Shown piece by piece: positions 55,080-63,375 of a DNA stretch of 64,000 bases (position 1 is the first letter of the stretch; each line of letters begins with the position of its first letter). Position numbers and translations under genes: made by a program. The notes beneath the pieces were generated by a model. It had not been told where the DNA came from. It did no database searches and saw only the letters and a program-made list of their open reading frames with translations. The DNA is taken from the NCBI GenBank assembly GCA_937996235.1, contig CALKVK010000006.1, forward strand, positions 124,001 to 188,000. The letters are read 5' to 3'. This DNA comes from an uncultured bacterium (lineage in GTDB: Bacteria; Planctomycetota; JAJSAM01; JAJVHW01).

Positions 55080-55577
55080 ATGATCACGAAGGACGAGCTG
55101 ATCGCGTCGCTGCGCCACGAGACGAAGATCATCAAGCACCTGGCGGAGCGCATCCCGACGGGGACGTACGACTGGCGGCCGACTCCCGGACAGCGCTCGA
55201 TGCTCGAGCTGCTCCGCTACCTGACCACGTGCGGCGAGATCGGCGCACGCAACCTCGTCACCGGGAACTGGGACCACGTCGCTGCCGTCGAGGCCCGCGC
55301 CGCCGAGGTCTCCCCGGAGACGTTCGCCGCGGCGATGGACGGGCAGATGCAGCGACTCGAGGAGCTGCTCGCGGACATCGATCCCGTCGCCGCATCGACG
55401 ACGGAACGCAGCCTGCCGTGGGGCGCGCCGATCAAGCAGGGTCAGGGCTTCGTGGACATGGTCGTGAAGCCCATGGCCGCCTATCGCATGCAGCTCTTCC
55501 TGTACGCGAAGCAGGCCGGCAACCACGAACTCAACTCCGCCAACTGCTGGGTCGGCGTCGACTGGAAGGGCGCGTGA
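55080..55577 (+). CDS. DinB-like four-helix protein
   Basis: A 165-residue helical protein resembling the DinB/DUF1569 superfamily: LIASLRHETKIIKHLAERIP at the start, the YDWRPTPGQRSMLELLRYL segment, and QLFLYAKQAGNHELNSANCWVG near the end. The typical metal-binding histidines of DinB are only partly visible (His15 and His22 in the first helix; His154-area ANHEL), so metal binding is doubtful. GGGAGGAG precedes the ATG by about 5 bases. A perfect palindrome follows the stop. Confidence 0.65.
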   Translation: MITKDELIASLRHETKIIKHLAERIPTGTYDWRPTPGQRSMLELLRYLTTCGEIGARNLVTGNWDHVAAVEARAAEVSPETFAAAMDGQMQRLEELLADIDPVAASTTERSLPWGAPIKQGQGFVDMVVKPMAAYRMQLFLYAKQAGNHELNSANCWVGVDWKGA

Positions 55578-55588
55578 CGACAGGGCTC

Positions 55589-55612
55589 CACGTGCAGGCC
55601 GGCCTGCACGTG
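55589..55612. terminator. 24-bp perfect palindrome between convergent genes
   Basis: CACGTGCAGGCC joined directly to its reverse complement GGCCTGCACGTG. It lies 12 bases after the DinB-like stop and 35 bases before the stop of the convergent gene. It could be a two-way terminator or a protein-binding site. Confidence 0.5.
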
Positions 55613-55646
55613 CAAGCCGGCGTGGTCGTGAAGCCCGGGGCGCGGC

Positions 55647-56804
55647 TCAGAGGCCGTGCAGCGCGCGCTCGAGGTCCGCGACGAGGTCGTCGCACGACTC
55701 GATCCCGACGCTGAGGCGCAGGAGGCCGTCCGAGAGGCCGGCCGCCGCGCGCTCCGCGGGCGGGATCGAGGCGTGGGTCATCACGGCGGGGTGGTCGAGC
55801 AGCGACTCGACGCCGCCGAGGCTCTCCGCCAGCGCGAAGAGCCGCACGCGCTCGGCGACCTTGCGCACCGCGTCGAGGTCGCCGCGCACCTCGAAGCTCA
55901 CCATGCCGCCGCCGTTGCGCATCTGCCGCGCGGCGAGCGCGTGCTGCGGGTGCGACGGGAGACCCGGGTAGAGCACGCGTGTGACGGCCGGGTGCGCCTC
56001 GAGCCACGTCGCGATGCGCTGCGCGTTCTCGGCGTGGCGGTCCATGCGCACGTGCAGCGTCTTCGTGCCGCGCAGCACGAGGAAGCAGTCCATGGGACCG
56101 GGGACCGCGCCCACGGAGTTCTGCAGGAAGCGCAGCTCCGCGTGCAGCGCGTCGTCGTTCGTGAGCAGCGCGCCGCCGACGACGTCGCTGTGCCCGCCCA
56201 GGTACTTCGTCGTGCTGTGCAGCACCACGTCCGCGCCGAGCGCGAGCGGCTGCTGCAGGTACGGCGTCGCGAACGTGTTGTCGACGACCGTGCGCACGCC
56301 CGCGTCGCGCGCCGCGGCGCAGCACGCGGCGATGTCGGTCACGCGCAGCAGCGGGTTGCTCGGGGTCTCGACCCACAGCAGCCGCGTCGTCGGACGCAGC
56401 GCCGCGCGCACGGCGTCCACGTCCGACGTGTCCACGAACGTGAACTGCAGACCGACCTTCTCGTAGACGCGCCGCATGATGCGGTAGCTGCCGCCGTAGA
56501 GGTCGTTGCACGCGACGACGTGGTCGCCCGCCGCGAGCGTGTGCAGCACGCAGTCGGCGGCGCCCATGCCGCTCGAGAACGCGAGTCCGTGCCGCGCGCC
56601 CTCGAGCGCCGCCAGGTTGCGCTCGAGCGCCACGCGCGTCGGGTTGATCGTGCGCGAGTAGTCGTAGCCCTTGTTGACGCCCGGCGACGACTGCACGTAC
56701 GTGCTCGTCATGTAGACCGGCGGCATGATCGCGCCCGTCGAGGGGTCGGGCTCCTGTCCGCCGTGGATCGCCCGCGTGCCGAATCCGTCACCCGTGTCGC
56801 TCAT
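55647..56804 (-). CDS. Trans-sulfuration PLP enzyme (cystathionine gamma-lyase/synthase)
   Basis: A 385-residue fold type I PLP enzyme. Start TRAIHGGQEPDPSTGAIMPP, MTSTYVQSSPG, DYSRTINPTRVALERNLAALE, SSGMGAADCVLHTL, VVDNTFATPYLQQPLALGAD, and the PLP lysine Lys200 in HSTTKYLGGHSD. Cystathionine gamma-lyase, gamma-synthase and O-acetylhomoserine enzymes share these motifs, so the exact reaction is open; gamma-lyase fits the neighbouring cystathionine beta-synthase homologue. The ATG overlaps the upstream stop by four bases. It is the last gene of a four-gene unit that also encodes a PAP2 protein and a methyltransferase. Confidence 0.9.
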   Translation of the reverse strand: MSDTGDGFGTRAIHGGQEPDPSTGAIMPPVYMTSTYVQSSPGVNKGYDYSRTINPTRVALERNLAALEGARHGLAFSSGMGAADCVLHTLAAGDHVVACNDLYGGSYRIMRRVYEKVGLQFTFVDTSDVDAVRAALRPTTRLLWVETPSNPLLRVTDIAACCAAARDAGVRTVVDNTFATPYLQQPLALGADVVLHSTTKYLGGHSDVVGGALLTNDDALHAELRFLQNSVGAVPGPMDCFLVLRGTKTLHVRMDRHAENAQRIATWLEAHPAVTRVLYPGLPSHPQHALAARQMRNGGGMVSFEVRGDLDAVRKVAERVRLFALAESLGGVESLLDHPAVMTHASIPPAERAAAGLSDGLLRLSVGIESCDDLVADLERALHGL

Positions 56805-58093
56805 CGTCTCTCCTGCGAGGGCGCCGGACCGCGGTCGAGCGCGTGGATCAGGTCGTACTTGGTCAGGATGTCGAGCGCGCCGCCGGCGCGGCGCACGAGC
56901 ACCGCGGACGCGCCGCGCACGAGCAGCGCCTGCAGGTCCTCGACGGACGCGCCCTCGCCGATCTCCGCGAGCGCATCCTCCATCACGTCGGCGACGGGAC
57001 CGTCCTTGCGCTCGGCCGCGTGCAGGAGCAGGTCGATGACCTGGTCCTCGCGCACGGTGCCGACGACGCGACCTGCGTCCACGACCGGGATCTGCGAGAC
57101 CTCGAGGTCGCGCATGATGCGGATCGCCTCGGCGACGGTCGCGTCGCCCGGCAGCGTCACCAGCTCGCCCGGGCCGCCCTCCTTGCGCCGCAGCACGTCG
57201 CCGGCCGTCAGCGCGGCGGGGCCGTCGCCGTGGTGCTCGTCCCACCACGCCGCGTCGTACGCGGTGCGCAGGTCCTTGCGCGACGCCGCGGGCAGGAGCG
57301 CGACGACCACCGCGCCCGCGGGGGCGGTCGCGGCGAGGCGCAGAGCCGCGGCCAGCGCGGCTCCGCCGTGCGCGGCGCCGACGAGCACGCCCTCCTCGCG
57401 CGCGAGCCGCCGCGCGGTCGCGAGCGCGTCGCGCTCCGAGACGACGAGCGGCGCGCCCGCCGCGTCGCCGCCGAACGCGCGGCCGTCGAACGCGAGCAGC
57501 GCCACGAGTGCGCGCGAGCCGGAGGCGGCGAGTGCGGCGCGCAGCGCATCGAGCGTCACCGCGTCGCGCTCCGTGCCGACGAGCGCGTGCAGCGGCTCGC
57601 CTGCGGCGGCGAGCAGCTCGCGCGCCGCGTGCACGTCGCCGCCGCCCGGGCGTTCGCGGCGCCGCTCGACGAGCACGGCGCCCGGCGTCTCGGCCGCGAT
57701 GCGGCGCGCCGCCGCCGCCGCCGCGGAGCCGTCCTCGTCGCTGCCGCCGGGCACGACGCGCACGTCGGCGCCGTAGGCGGCGACACGGCTGCGCTCGTCG
57801 CGCGACGCGCGGTCGTCGAGTGCGACGACGCACGCGAGCCCGCGCGCCGCGGCGACCATCGCCACGCTCGCGCCGAAGGTGGCGCCCGACGCCACGAGCG
57901 CGCCTCCGCGCGCGAGCGCCCCGGTGCGCTCCAGGTCTTCGACGCAGCGCAGCGCGAGGGCGTCGGCCGTCGCCGGCGACGTGCCGGGCGCGGCGACCGC
58001 GCCGAGGAGCCGCCCGGGGGCGTTGCCGCGCAGCCGCCGCAGCTCGACGAGCCACGTGTCGCGCACGGTGCCGAGGACGCTGTCGTGGATCAA
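56801..58093 (-). CDS. Cystathionine beta-synthase-like pseudoenzyme with CBS-domain pair
   Basis: A 430-residue protein. Residues 1-290 align along their length with cystathionine beta-synthase (IHDSVLGTVRDTWLVELRRL; RCVEDLERTGAL; REEGVLVGAAHGGAAL), and 310-420 form two CBS domains (VSQIPVVDAGRVVGTVREDQV). The GGSVKDR loop is APGTSPATADAL, with Ala near position 43 where the PLP lysine should be; the first lysine anywhere is residue 273. The phosphate loop GTGGT is GTERD, and TSGNTG is ASGATFG. It therefore cannot bind PLP in the usual way. The TTG start overlaps the PAP2 stop (TTGA) with GGAGAG upstream. The CBS pair may still sense adenosyl ligands and regulate the adjacent enzyme. Confidence 0.82.
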   Translation of the reverse strand: MIHDSVLGTVRDTWLVELRRLRGNAPGRLLGAVAAPGTSPATADALALRCVEDLERTGALARGGALVASGATFGASVAMVAAARGLACVVALDDRASRDERSRVAAYGADVRVVPGGSDEDGSAAAAAARRIAAETPGAVLVERRRERPGGGDVHAARELLAAAGEPLHALVGTERDAVTLDALRAALAASGSRALVALLAFDGRAFGGDAAGAPLVVSERDALATARRLAREEGVLVGAAHGGAALAAALRLAATAPAGAVVVALLPAASRKDLRTAYDAAWWDEHHGDGPAALTAGDVLRRKEGGPGELVTLPGDATVAEAIRIMRDLEVSQIPVVDAGRVVGTVREDQVIDLLLHAAERKDGPVADVMEDALAEIGEGASVEDLQALLVRGASAVLVRRAGGALDILTKYDLIHALDRGPAPSQERR

Positions 58094-58983
58094 CGCTCGC
58101 TCTCCGGGTGGGCGTCCGATTGTAGGCGCGCCCCGGGGGCCTGCTCGTTCCGCACGATCCACACGGCCACGGGCTGGAACGCGATCGCGAGCGCGGCGCC
58201 GGCGAGCACGTCCATGACGTAGTGGAAGCGCAGGTAGACGGTCGCCGCGACGATCCCCGCCGCCAGCGGTGCGCAGACCGCCAGCGTGCGCCGCTCGTGG
58301 CGCCACGCCATGAGGACGAGCGTCACGGCGTTCGCCGTGTGGAGGCTCGGGAACGCGTCGCGGGGGAACGCGCCGCCGTGGGCGCCGTTCAGCGAGCGGA
58401 TCGCGGCGCCGATGAAGTCGCCCTCGAGCGGGACGCCGAACGTGGAGGGCGGCAGCGCGGCGTGCGGGCCGAGCGCCGGCAGGAACAGGTAGCCGAGGTA
58501 GCCGACGAAGAGCGCGCCGGTCTCCCCGACCATCAGCTCGCGGAACGCGCGCCGGTCGCGCCGCCACCAGCGCACGGCCAGCGCCGCCGGGAGCACGTAG
58601 TAGCTCGCGTACGCACACGCGAGCAGCACCGTCAGCGGGCGCGTGACGAGCGGCTCGAGCAGCACGCCCGCGTGGTCCCCGAGCAGCGCACGGTCGGCCG
58701 CCTCGAGCGTCGGGTCGAGGAGCGACCCCGGGCGCACCGCGGGCACGAGAGCGTGGAGCATCTCGTACGTCAGGATCACGAGCGGGAACGGCAGCCAGTC
58801 GAGCAGCGCCGGCGCGGCGCGCGTGCGCCCGAGCCACGGCCACGCGACGACGAGCGCGGCGACGGGCAGCGCGAACGGCAGCCATGTGCCGAACGCGCCG
58901 CCGACGGCCGCGTCGCAGCCTGCGACGGCGAAGAACGCCAGCCCGAGGCGGAGCTCGCCGCGCCCGAGGAGCGCCCGGCCCAT
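58090..58983 (-). CDS. PAP2-family membrane phosphatase/phosphotransferase
   Basis: A 297-residue polytopic protein with six to seven hydrophobic segments. The PAP2 active site is present: FPSLHTANAVT (motif 2, histidine) and RFHYVMDVLAG (motif 3, histidine and aspartate); motif 1 is weak (near GPHAALPP). The long N-terminal membrane region and spacing resemble the inositol phosphorylceramide synthase branch rather than simple PgpB. Beside a sphingolipid cluster this is notable. It starts 4 bases after the methyltransferase gene and overlaps the CBS-like gene by four bases. Confidence 0.85.
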   Translation of the reverse strand: MGRALLGRGELRLGLAFFAVAGCDAAVGGAFGTWLPFALPVAALVVAWPWLGRTRAAPALLDWLPFPLVILTYEMLHALVPAVRPGSLLDPTLEAADRALLGDHAGVLLEPLVTRPLTVLLACAYASYYVLPAALAVRWWRRDRRAFRELMVGETGALFVGYLGYLFLPALGPHAALPPSTFGVPLEGDFIGAAIRSLNGAHGGAFPRDAFPSLHTANAVTLVLMAWRHERRTLAVCAPLAAGIVAATVYLRFHYVMDVLAGAALAIAFQPVAVWIVRNEQAPGARLQSDAHPESER

Positions 58984-58987
58984 CGCG

Positions 58988-60682
58988 CTACTTGCGCATG
59001 TAGAGCAGCAGCTCTCCGAGGTCGCCGGAGTCCGCCGTCTGCCGCAGCACGCGCTTGATCATCTCGAACCCGGCCGAGCGCATCTCCTGCACGACCACGC
59101 CGCCCTCGTTCGCGAGCAGGATGCGTCCCGACTTGCGCGGCCGGCGCGCCTTCGCGTCGCCGTCGAGGGGGAAGAAGCCGGCCGAGAGGAACAGGATGCC
59201 GCCCTTGAAGAGCAGGCGCTTCACGTTCGAGAGGTAGCGCTGGCGGTCGCGCTCGTCGTCGATCTGGTAGAAGGCGCCGCGGTCCACGGCGAGCCCGAAC
59301 GACTCGGCGGGCAGCAGGTTCGGGGTCTCGAACAGGTCGCCGACCATGAAGTCGATGTCGACGCCCGCGAGCCACGCGCGCTCGCGTGCGAGCCCGACCT
59401 CGGAGCGGTCCGGGTCGATGCCGACGCACTGGAAGCCGAGCTTCGCGAAGTAGACCGACGCTTCGCCTCCGCCGCACCCGGTGTTGACCATGCGCGTCGG
59501 GCGCGGGCAGTGGCCGGAGTCGCGGAACTCGTCGAGGACTCCGTAGTCGTAGTTGTCCTCGATCTTCGGCTGCACGTCGACGGCCAGCGTGTTCATGATC
59601 AGCGCGGCGTCGAGCGGCTCGCGCGACTCCTCGGCGCTCGGCTGCTCGTCGGGCGAGTTCGGCTGCAGGCGGCCGCGCGCGCCGTCGCGGCGGCGGTTCG
59701 CCGACAGCGCGCGGCGCACGTCCGGCAGGTCGCCGAGCAGGAGCACCTCGCGCACGGGCTCGGGCACCTGCATGGTCTTCGCCGGCGGGCGGGGCTTCTT
59801 GTCGCGCTTCTTCTTCCCGTCGGCGACCGCGGTCGCCGTCTCCGAGACGGGCTCGCTCGGCGCGGGCGCCGGCGCGGCCGCAGCGGGCTTCTTCCGCTTC
59901 GACCGCGCTGCGACCGCGGCGTTCTTCGCCTCACCCTCGCCACTCTGCTCTTCCAACTGTGGGCTCCTGTCGGGCTCTGCCGTCGCGGCGGGACGGTCCG
60001 CGAGCGGTTCGGTTCCGGGTTGACGGGACTTGGGCGGTGCCGCCGGGCGCGCCGCCGTCGCGGCTGCCTTCGCCTTCGGCTTCGGGCGCGGTCGCGCGCC
60101 CTCCGCCTTCGCGCCGGGCTTCACGCGCTCGGCCGCGGGCGGCCGCGAGGCCTTCGGACGGGTCTTCGGGGCCTTCGACGGCACGGCGGACTTTCCGCCG
60201 GCGCGCGCCGGCGCGTTCTCGCGGCGCGGCCGCGCCGCGGGCTTCGCGGCCGGCTTCGCGCCCGTTCGCGCCTTCGGCGTCGCCGGGCGGGACTTGGTGC
60301 CCGGCGCCTTGGCGCCTTTCGACCGCGCGCGCGAGCCGGCGGAGTCCTTCGTCTTCCGCGCCGGCGCGGCGGCCGGCCTCGCCTTGCGGGCCGCCGGCTT
60401 CGATCCGGACCCCTTCGCGGCGCTCCCGCCCGTCCGCTTCGGCGCCGCCTTCGTCGCGGCCGGGCGCTGCGCCGCGGCGCGGGCCCTGCCCTTCTCGGGA
60501 GGGGCCGCACGCTTCGCGGAAGCCTTCTTCTTCTCGCCCTTGCCGCGCGCAGGGGCTGCCGACGGGGTCGTCTTGCCCTTGGCCGACGCGCGCGAGGCCG
60601 CGCCCGACGAGTCGGGACGTGTCGCGGTCGTTCGACGCGCCCGCGACGCGGCCGCGCCCCGAGGGCGTCTCGCAGCGCTCAA
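58988..60682 (-). CDS. SAM methyltransferase with long histone-H1-like N-terminal tail
   Basis: A 564-residue protein. Residues 1 to about 300 are almost purely Lys, Ala, Pro, Arg and Gly (for example KGEKKKASAKRAAPPEKGR, KPAAKPAARPRREN), like histone H1 or bacterial AlgP tails, with no fold expected. Residues about 340-564 form a class I methyltransferase: MVNTGCGGGEASVYFAKLG (motif I), GIDPDRSE (acidic end of strand 2), FMVGDLFETPNL. The tail should bind nucleic acid or another polyanion. The substrate is unknown. The TTG at 60682 is chosen because GGAGG lies five bases upstream; a TTG 22 codons earlier also fits. It heads the four-gene unit ending with the trans-sulfuration enzyme. Confidence 0.78.
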   Translation of the reverse strand: MSAARRPRGAAASRARRTTATRPDSSGAASRASAKGKTTPSAAPARGKGEKKKASAKRAAPPEKGRARAAAQRPAATKAAPKRTGGSAAKGSGSKPAARKARPAAAPARKTKDSAGSRARSKGAKAPGTKSRPATPKARTGAKPAAKPAARPRRENAPARAGGKSAVPSKAPKTRPKASRPPAAERVKPGAKAEGARPRPKPKAKAAATAARPAAPPKSRQPGTEPLADRPAATAEPDRSPQLEEQSGEGEAKNAAVAARSKRKKPAAAAPAPAPSEPVSETATAVADGKKKRDKKPRPPAKTMQVPEPVREVLLLGDLPDVRRALSANRRRDGARGRLQPNSPDEQPSAEESREPLDAALIMNTLAVDVQPKIEDNYDYGVLDEFRDSGHCPRPTRMVNTGCGGGEASVYFAKLGFQCVGIDPDRSEVGLARERAWLAGVDIDFMVGDLFETPNLLPAESFGLAVDRGAFYQIDDERDRQRYLSNVKRLLFKGGILFLSAGFFPLDGDAKARRPRKSGRILLANEGGVVVQEMRSAGFEMIKRVLRQTADSGDLGELLLYMRK

Positions 60683-60822
60683 ACCGACCTCCGCCTCGAC
60701 CCACCCCCTTTCAGGGGCCGCATCGGGGCCGCCCGGACACGCGGGCAACCCGGCTCGCGGGGGCAGGGTACGAGTGGCGCGATGGAGTGCCCACAGGATT
60801 CGCAGCGCGGACTGTCAGTCTG

Positions 60823-61956
60823 TCATGGAGCGCCCAGGGACCGGCGGTACAGCCGGTAACGGCGGTAGGGGCGGCCGCCGACGCGCTCGATCGCGGCGAT
60901 CATCAGGTGGTTGTCCTCGAGCACCCAGGAGCACTCGCCCCCGCTCCACCCGAGCTCGCGCGCGCGGCGCACCGTGCGCACGATCAGCGCGGCCTCGAGC
61001 CCGGCGCGCCGGTGCTCCGGGAGCACGCCCAGGGTCAGCACCCGCCCGCGGTCGATCGACCGACGCGCGAGGAGGAAGCGGACGAGGGACCACGGCCACA
61101 GCCGGCCCCGGATCCGGGCGAGCGCCTGGTTCACGTCGGGGAGTGTCAGCGAGAACGCCACCGGCTCGCCGCGGTGCTCGGCGAAGAGCAGCATCGACGG
61201 CTCGAGGACCTGGCGCAGCGAGCGCGCCTCGTGCCGGATCTCGTGCGGCGTCATCGGGACGAAGCCCCAGTTGCGCTCCCAGGCTCCGTTGTAGATGCGC
61301 AGCACGTGCTCCACGTCCGCGGCGAACCCGCGACGGTCCGCGCGGACGGCGCGCAGCACGTAGCCGCCCCGCTCGAGCGCGCGGTCCGCGATGCGCGCGA
61401 GCCGCTCGGCCGCCTCGCCCTGCGCGGGCACCCAGAACGCGAGGAGGTCCTTGGCGCCCTCGAAGCCTGCGCGCTCGAGGAGCCCGGGGTACCAGGCGGG
61501 GTTGTGCGGCATGTCGAGGAGGGGCGGCCCCGGCTCGTCCGCTTCGACGAGCAGGCCGCTGATGCCGTTCGTCGTGTAGCCGAGCGGGCCGATCGCCTCG
61601 GTGCGCCCGCGCTCCCGCAGCCACGCCGCCGCCGCGCCGAGCAGCGCGTCCGCGGTCTCCTGCGCCTGCTCGCACTCGAACCAGCCGAAGAAGCCGGTCG
61701 CTCCGCCGTGGACGGCGTCGTGGTGCGCGTCCACGGTCGCCGCGACGCGCCCGACGTCGCGCCCGTCACGCACCGCGACGAAGTGCTGCGTCTGCGCGTG
61801 CTCGAAGAGCGGGTGCTCCGGGTGCCAGCGCGTGTGGCAGTCGGCGAGGAGCGGCGTGACGAAGTGGGGGTCGCCGGCGTACGGCGCGAGGCCGGCGCGC
61901 CAGAACCGGGTCCGCCCGGCGCGTCCGCGGTCGACGGTCTCGACGCGGAGCGCCAC
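60823..61956 (-). CDS. GNAT-fold acyltransferase, probable bacterial ceramide synthase
   Basis: A 377-residue protein with a C-terminal GNAT fold. The N-terminal part reads FWRAGLAPYAGDPHFVTPLLADC, then FFGWFECEQAQETADALL and IGPLGYTTNGISGLLV. The GNAT core near the end has LTLGVLPEHRRAGLEAALIVRTV, an acyl-CoA loop variant, and SWVLEDNHLMIAAIERVGG. This YghO-like layout is that of Caulobacter bCerS, which N-acylates the sphingoid base. It follows the serine palmitoyltransferase gene by 9 bases, which strongly supports that reading. The GTG at 61956 is the start. Confidence 0.78.
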   Translation of the reverse strand: MALRVETVDRGRAGRTRFWRAGLAPYAGDPHFVTPLLADCHTRWHPEHPLFEHAQTQHFVAVRDGRDVGRVAATVDAHHDAVHGGATGFFGWFECEQAQETADALLGAAAAWLRERGRTEAIGPLGYTTNGISGLLVEADEPGPPLLDMPHNPAWYPGLLERAGFEGAKDLLAFWVPAQGEAAERLARIADRALERGGYVLRAVRADRRGFAADVEHVLRIYNGAWERNWGFVPMTPHEIRHEARSLRQVLEPSMLLFAEHRGEPVAFSLTLPDVNQALARIRGRLWPWSLVRFLLARRSIDRGRVLTLGVLPEHRRAGLEAALIVRTVRRARELGWSGGECSWVLEDNHLMIAAIERVGGRPYRRYRLYRRSLGAP

Positions 61957-61965
61957 GGCGTGCGC

Positions 61966-63156
61966 TCAGGCGACGCGGACGAGTCCGCTCGCGCGCCCGA
62001 TGCGCGCGAAGGCGTCGACCACCCGGTCGAGTTCCTCGGCGTGGTGCGTGGCCATGTACGACGTGCGGATCAGCCCCTCGCCGGGCGGCACGGCGGGCGA
62101 CACGACGGGATTCGTGAAGATCCCCGCCTCGTGGAGCGCCTTCCAGAAGCGGAAGGTCTCGACGTCGCCGCCGACCGAGATCGGGATGATGGGAGAGCGC
62201 GTCTGGGAGACGTCGTACCCGAGGGCGGCGAACGACTCGCTCATGCGGCGCACGTTGTCCCAGAGGCGCGCGCGGCGCTCGGGCTCGCTCTCGACGACGT
62301 CGAGCGCGGCGATCGTCGCGGCGGTCGAGGCCGGCGCGGCGGAGGCCGAGAAGATCAGCGCGCGGGCGTTGTGCTGCACGAAGTCGATCACGCGCGCCGA
62401 CGCTGCCGCGAAGCCGCCGAGCGAGGCGAACGACTTCGAGAACGTGCCGACGATGACGTCGACCTCGTCCTCGAGGCCGAAGTGCTCCGCCGTGCCGCGG
62501 CCGTTCGCGCCGAGCACGCCGATGCCGTGGGCGTCGTCGAGCAGGATCCGGGCGCCGTGGCGCCGCGCGAGCGTGACGATGCTCGGCAGGTCGCAGAGGT
62601 CGCCCTTCATCGAGAAGACGCCGTCCGTGATGATCAGCTTGCCGGCCGAGTCGGGGACGGCCGCGAGCTGCCGCTCGAGGTCCTCCATGTCGTTGTGGCG
62701 GTACTTGCGCAGGTGCGCGAACGACATGCGGCAGCCGTCGAAGATCGACGCGTGGTTCTCGCGGTCGCAGAGGATCACGTCGCCCTTGCCGGCGAGGGTC
62801 GAGATGACGCCCAGGTTGACCTGGAAGCCGGTCGAGAACGTGATCGTCGCCTCGCGCTGCATGAAGCGCGCGAGCCGCCGCTCGAGCTCCACGTGGAGGT
62901 CGAGCGTGCCGTTCAGGAAGCGCGAGCCGGTGCAGCCCGAGCCGTAGCGCTCGACGGCCTCCATCGCCGCGGCCTTGACGCGCGGGTGGTGCGTGAGCCC
63001 GAGGTAGTTGTTCGACCCGACCATCACCATGGGGCGGCCGTTCACGACGACCTCCTCGGTGTGGTTCTCCGAGATCGCGAGGAAGTACGGGTAGAGCCCG
63101 GCCCGCCGCAGTTGCTCGGCACGGTCGAACCGGTCGCACTTCTCGAACAGATCCAC
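61966..63156 (-). CDS. spt: Serine palmitoyltransferase (AONS family)
   Basis: A 396-residue fold type I PLP enzyme of the alpha-oxoamine synthase family. The start DLFEKCDRFDRAEQLRRAGLYPYF is that of bacterial serine palmitoyltransferases, not of KBL or BioF. Then NNYLGLTHHPRV, YGSGCTGSRFLNGTLDLHVELE, DDAHGIGVLG, and the PLP lysine Lys241 in GTFSKSFASLGG. It condenses serine with an acyl thioester to 3-ketosphinganine, the first step of sphingolipid synthesis. GTG start with GGGGAG 10 bases upstream. It is co-directional with the GNAT gene and divergent from the reductase gene. Confidence 0.9.
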   Translation of the reverse strand: MDLFEKCDRFDRAEQLRRAGLYPYFLAISENHTEEVVVNGRPMVMVGSNNYLGLTHHPRVKAAAMEAVERYGSGCTGSRFLNGTLDLHVELERRLARFMQREATITFSTGFQVNLGVISTLAGKGDVILCDRENHASIFDGCRMSFAHLRKYRHNDMEDLERQLAAVPDSAGKLIITDGVFSMKGDLCDLPSIVTLARRHGARILLDDAHGIGVLGANGRGTAEHFGLEDEVDVIVGTFSKSFASLGGFAAASARVIDFVQHNARALIFSASAAPASTAATIAALDVVESEPERRARLWDNVRRMSESFAALGYDVSQTRSPIIPISVGGDVETFRFWKALHEAGIFTNPVVSPAVPPGEGLIRTSYMATHHAEELDRVVDAFARIGRASGLVRVA

Positions 63157-63375
63157 GTACGGTCGCTCCCCGGTCGTCTGGGCCCTCCCTCGCGGGGGCG
63201 CCTCGAGCCGACGGACTCCAGGGTCCGCACGGGCGCCCGGAATCCCGACGCGCGCAGGGCCCAGGCCGGGCGGAGGGTAGGTGGGTCCCGGAAGGGGTGT
63301 CAATCTGTTTCGGATTGCATACGAAGGCAGTGCAATGGCGCTCTCGGAGCCTCGGACGGCGCGGAGGTGAGCGCG
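63157..63375. promoter_or_regulatory. Divergent spt / reductase promoter region
   Basis: 219 bases separating the two divergent lipid genes. The AT-richer part (63300-63340) holds an inverted repeat ATTGCA (63314-63319) and TGCAAT (63331-63336), 17 bases centre to centre. This is a plausible operator controlling both directions. Promoter boxes cannot be set with confidence. Confidence 0.45.
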
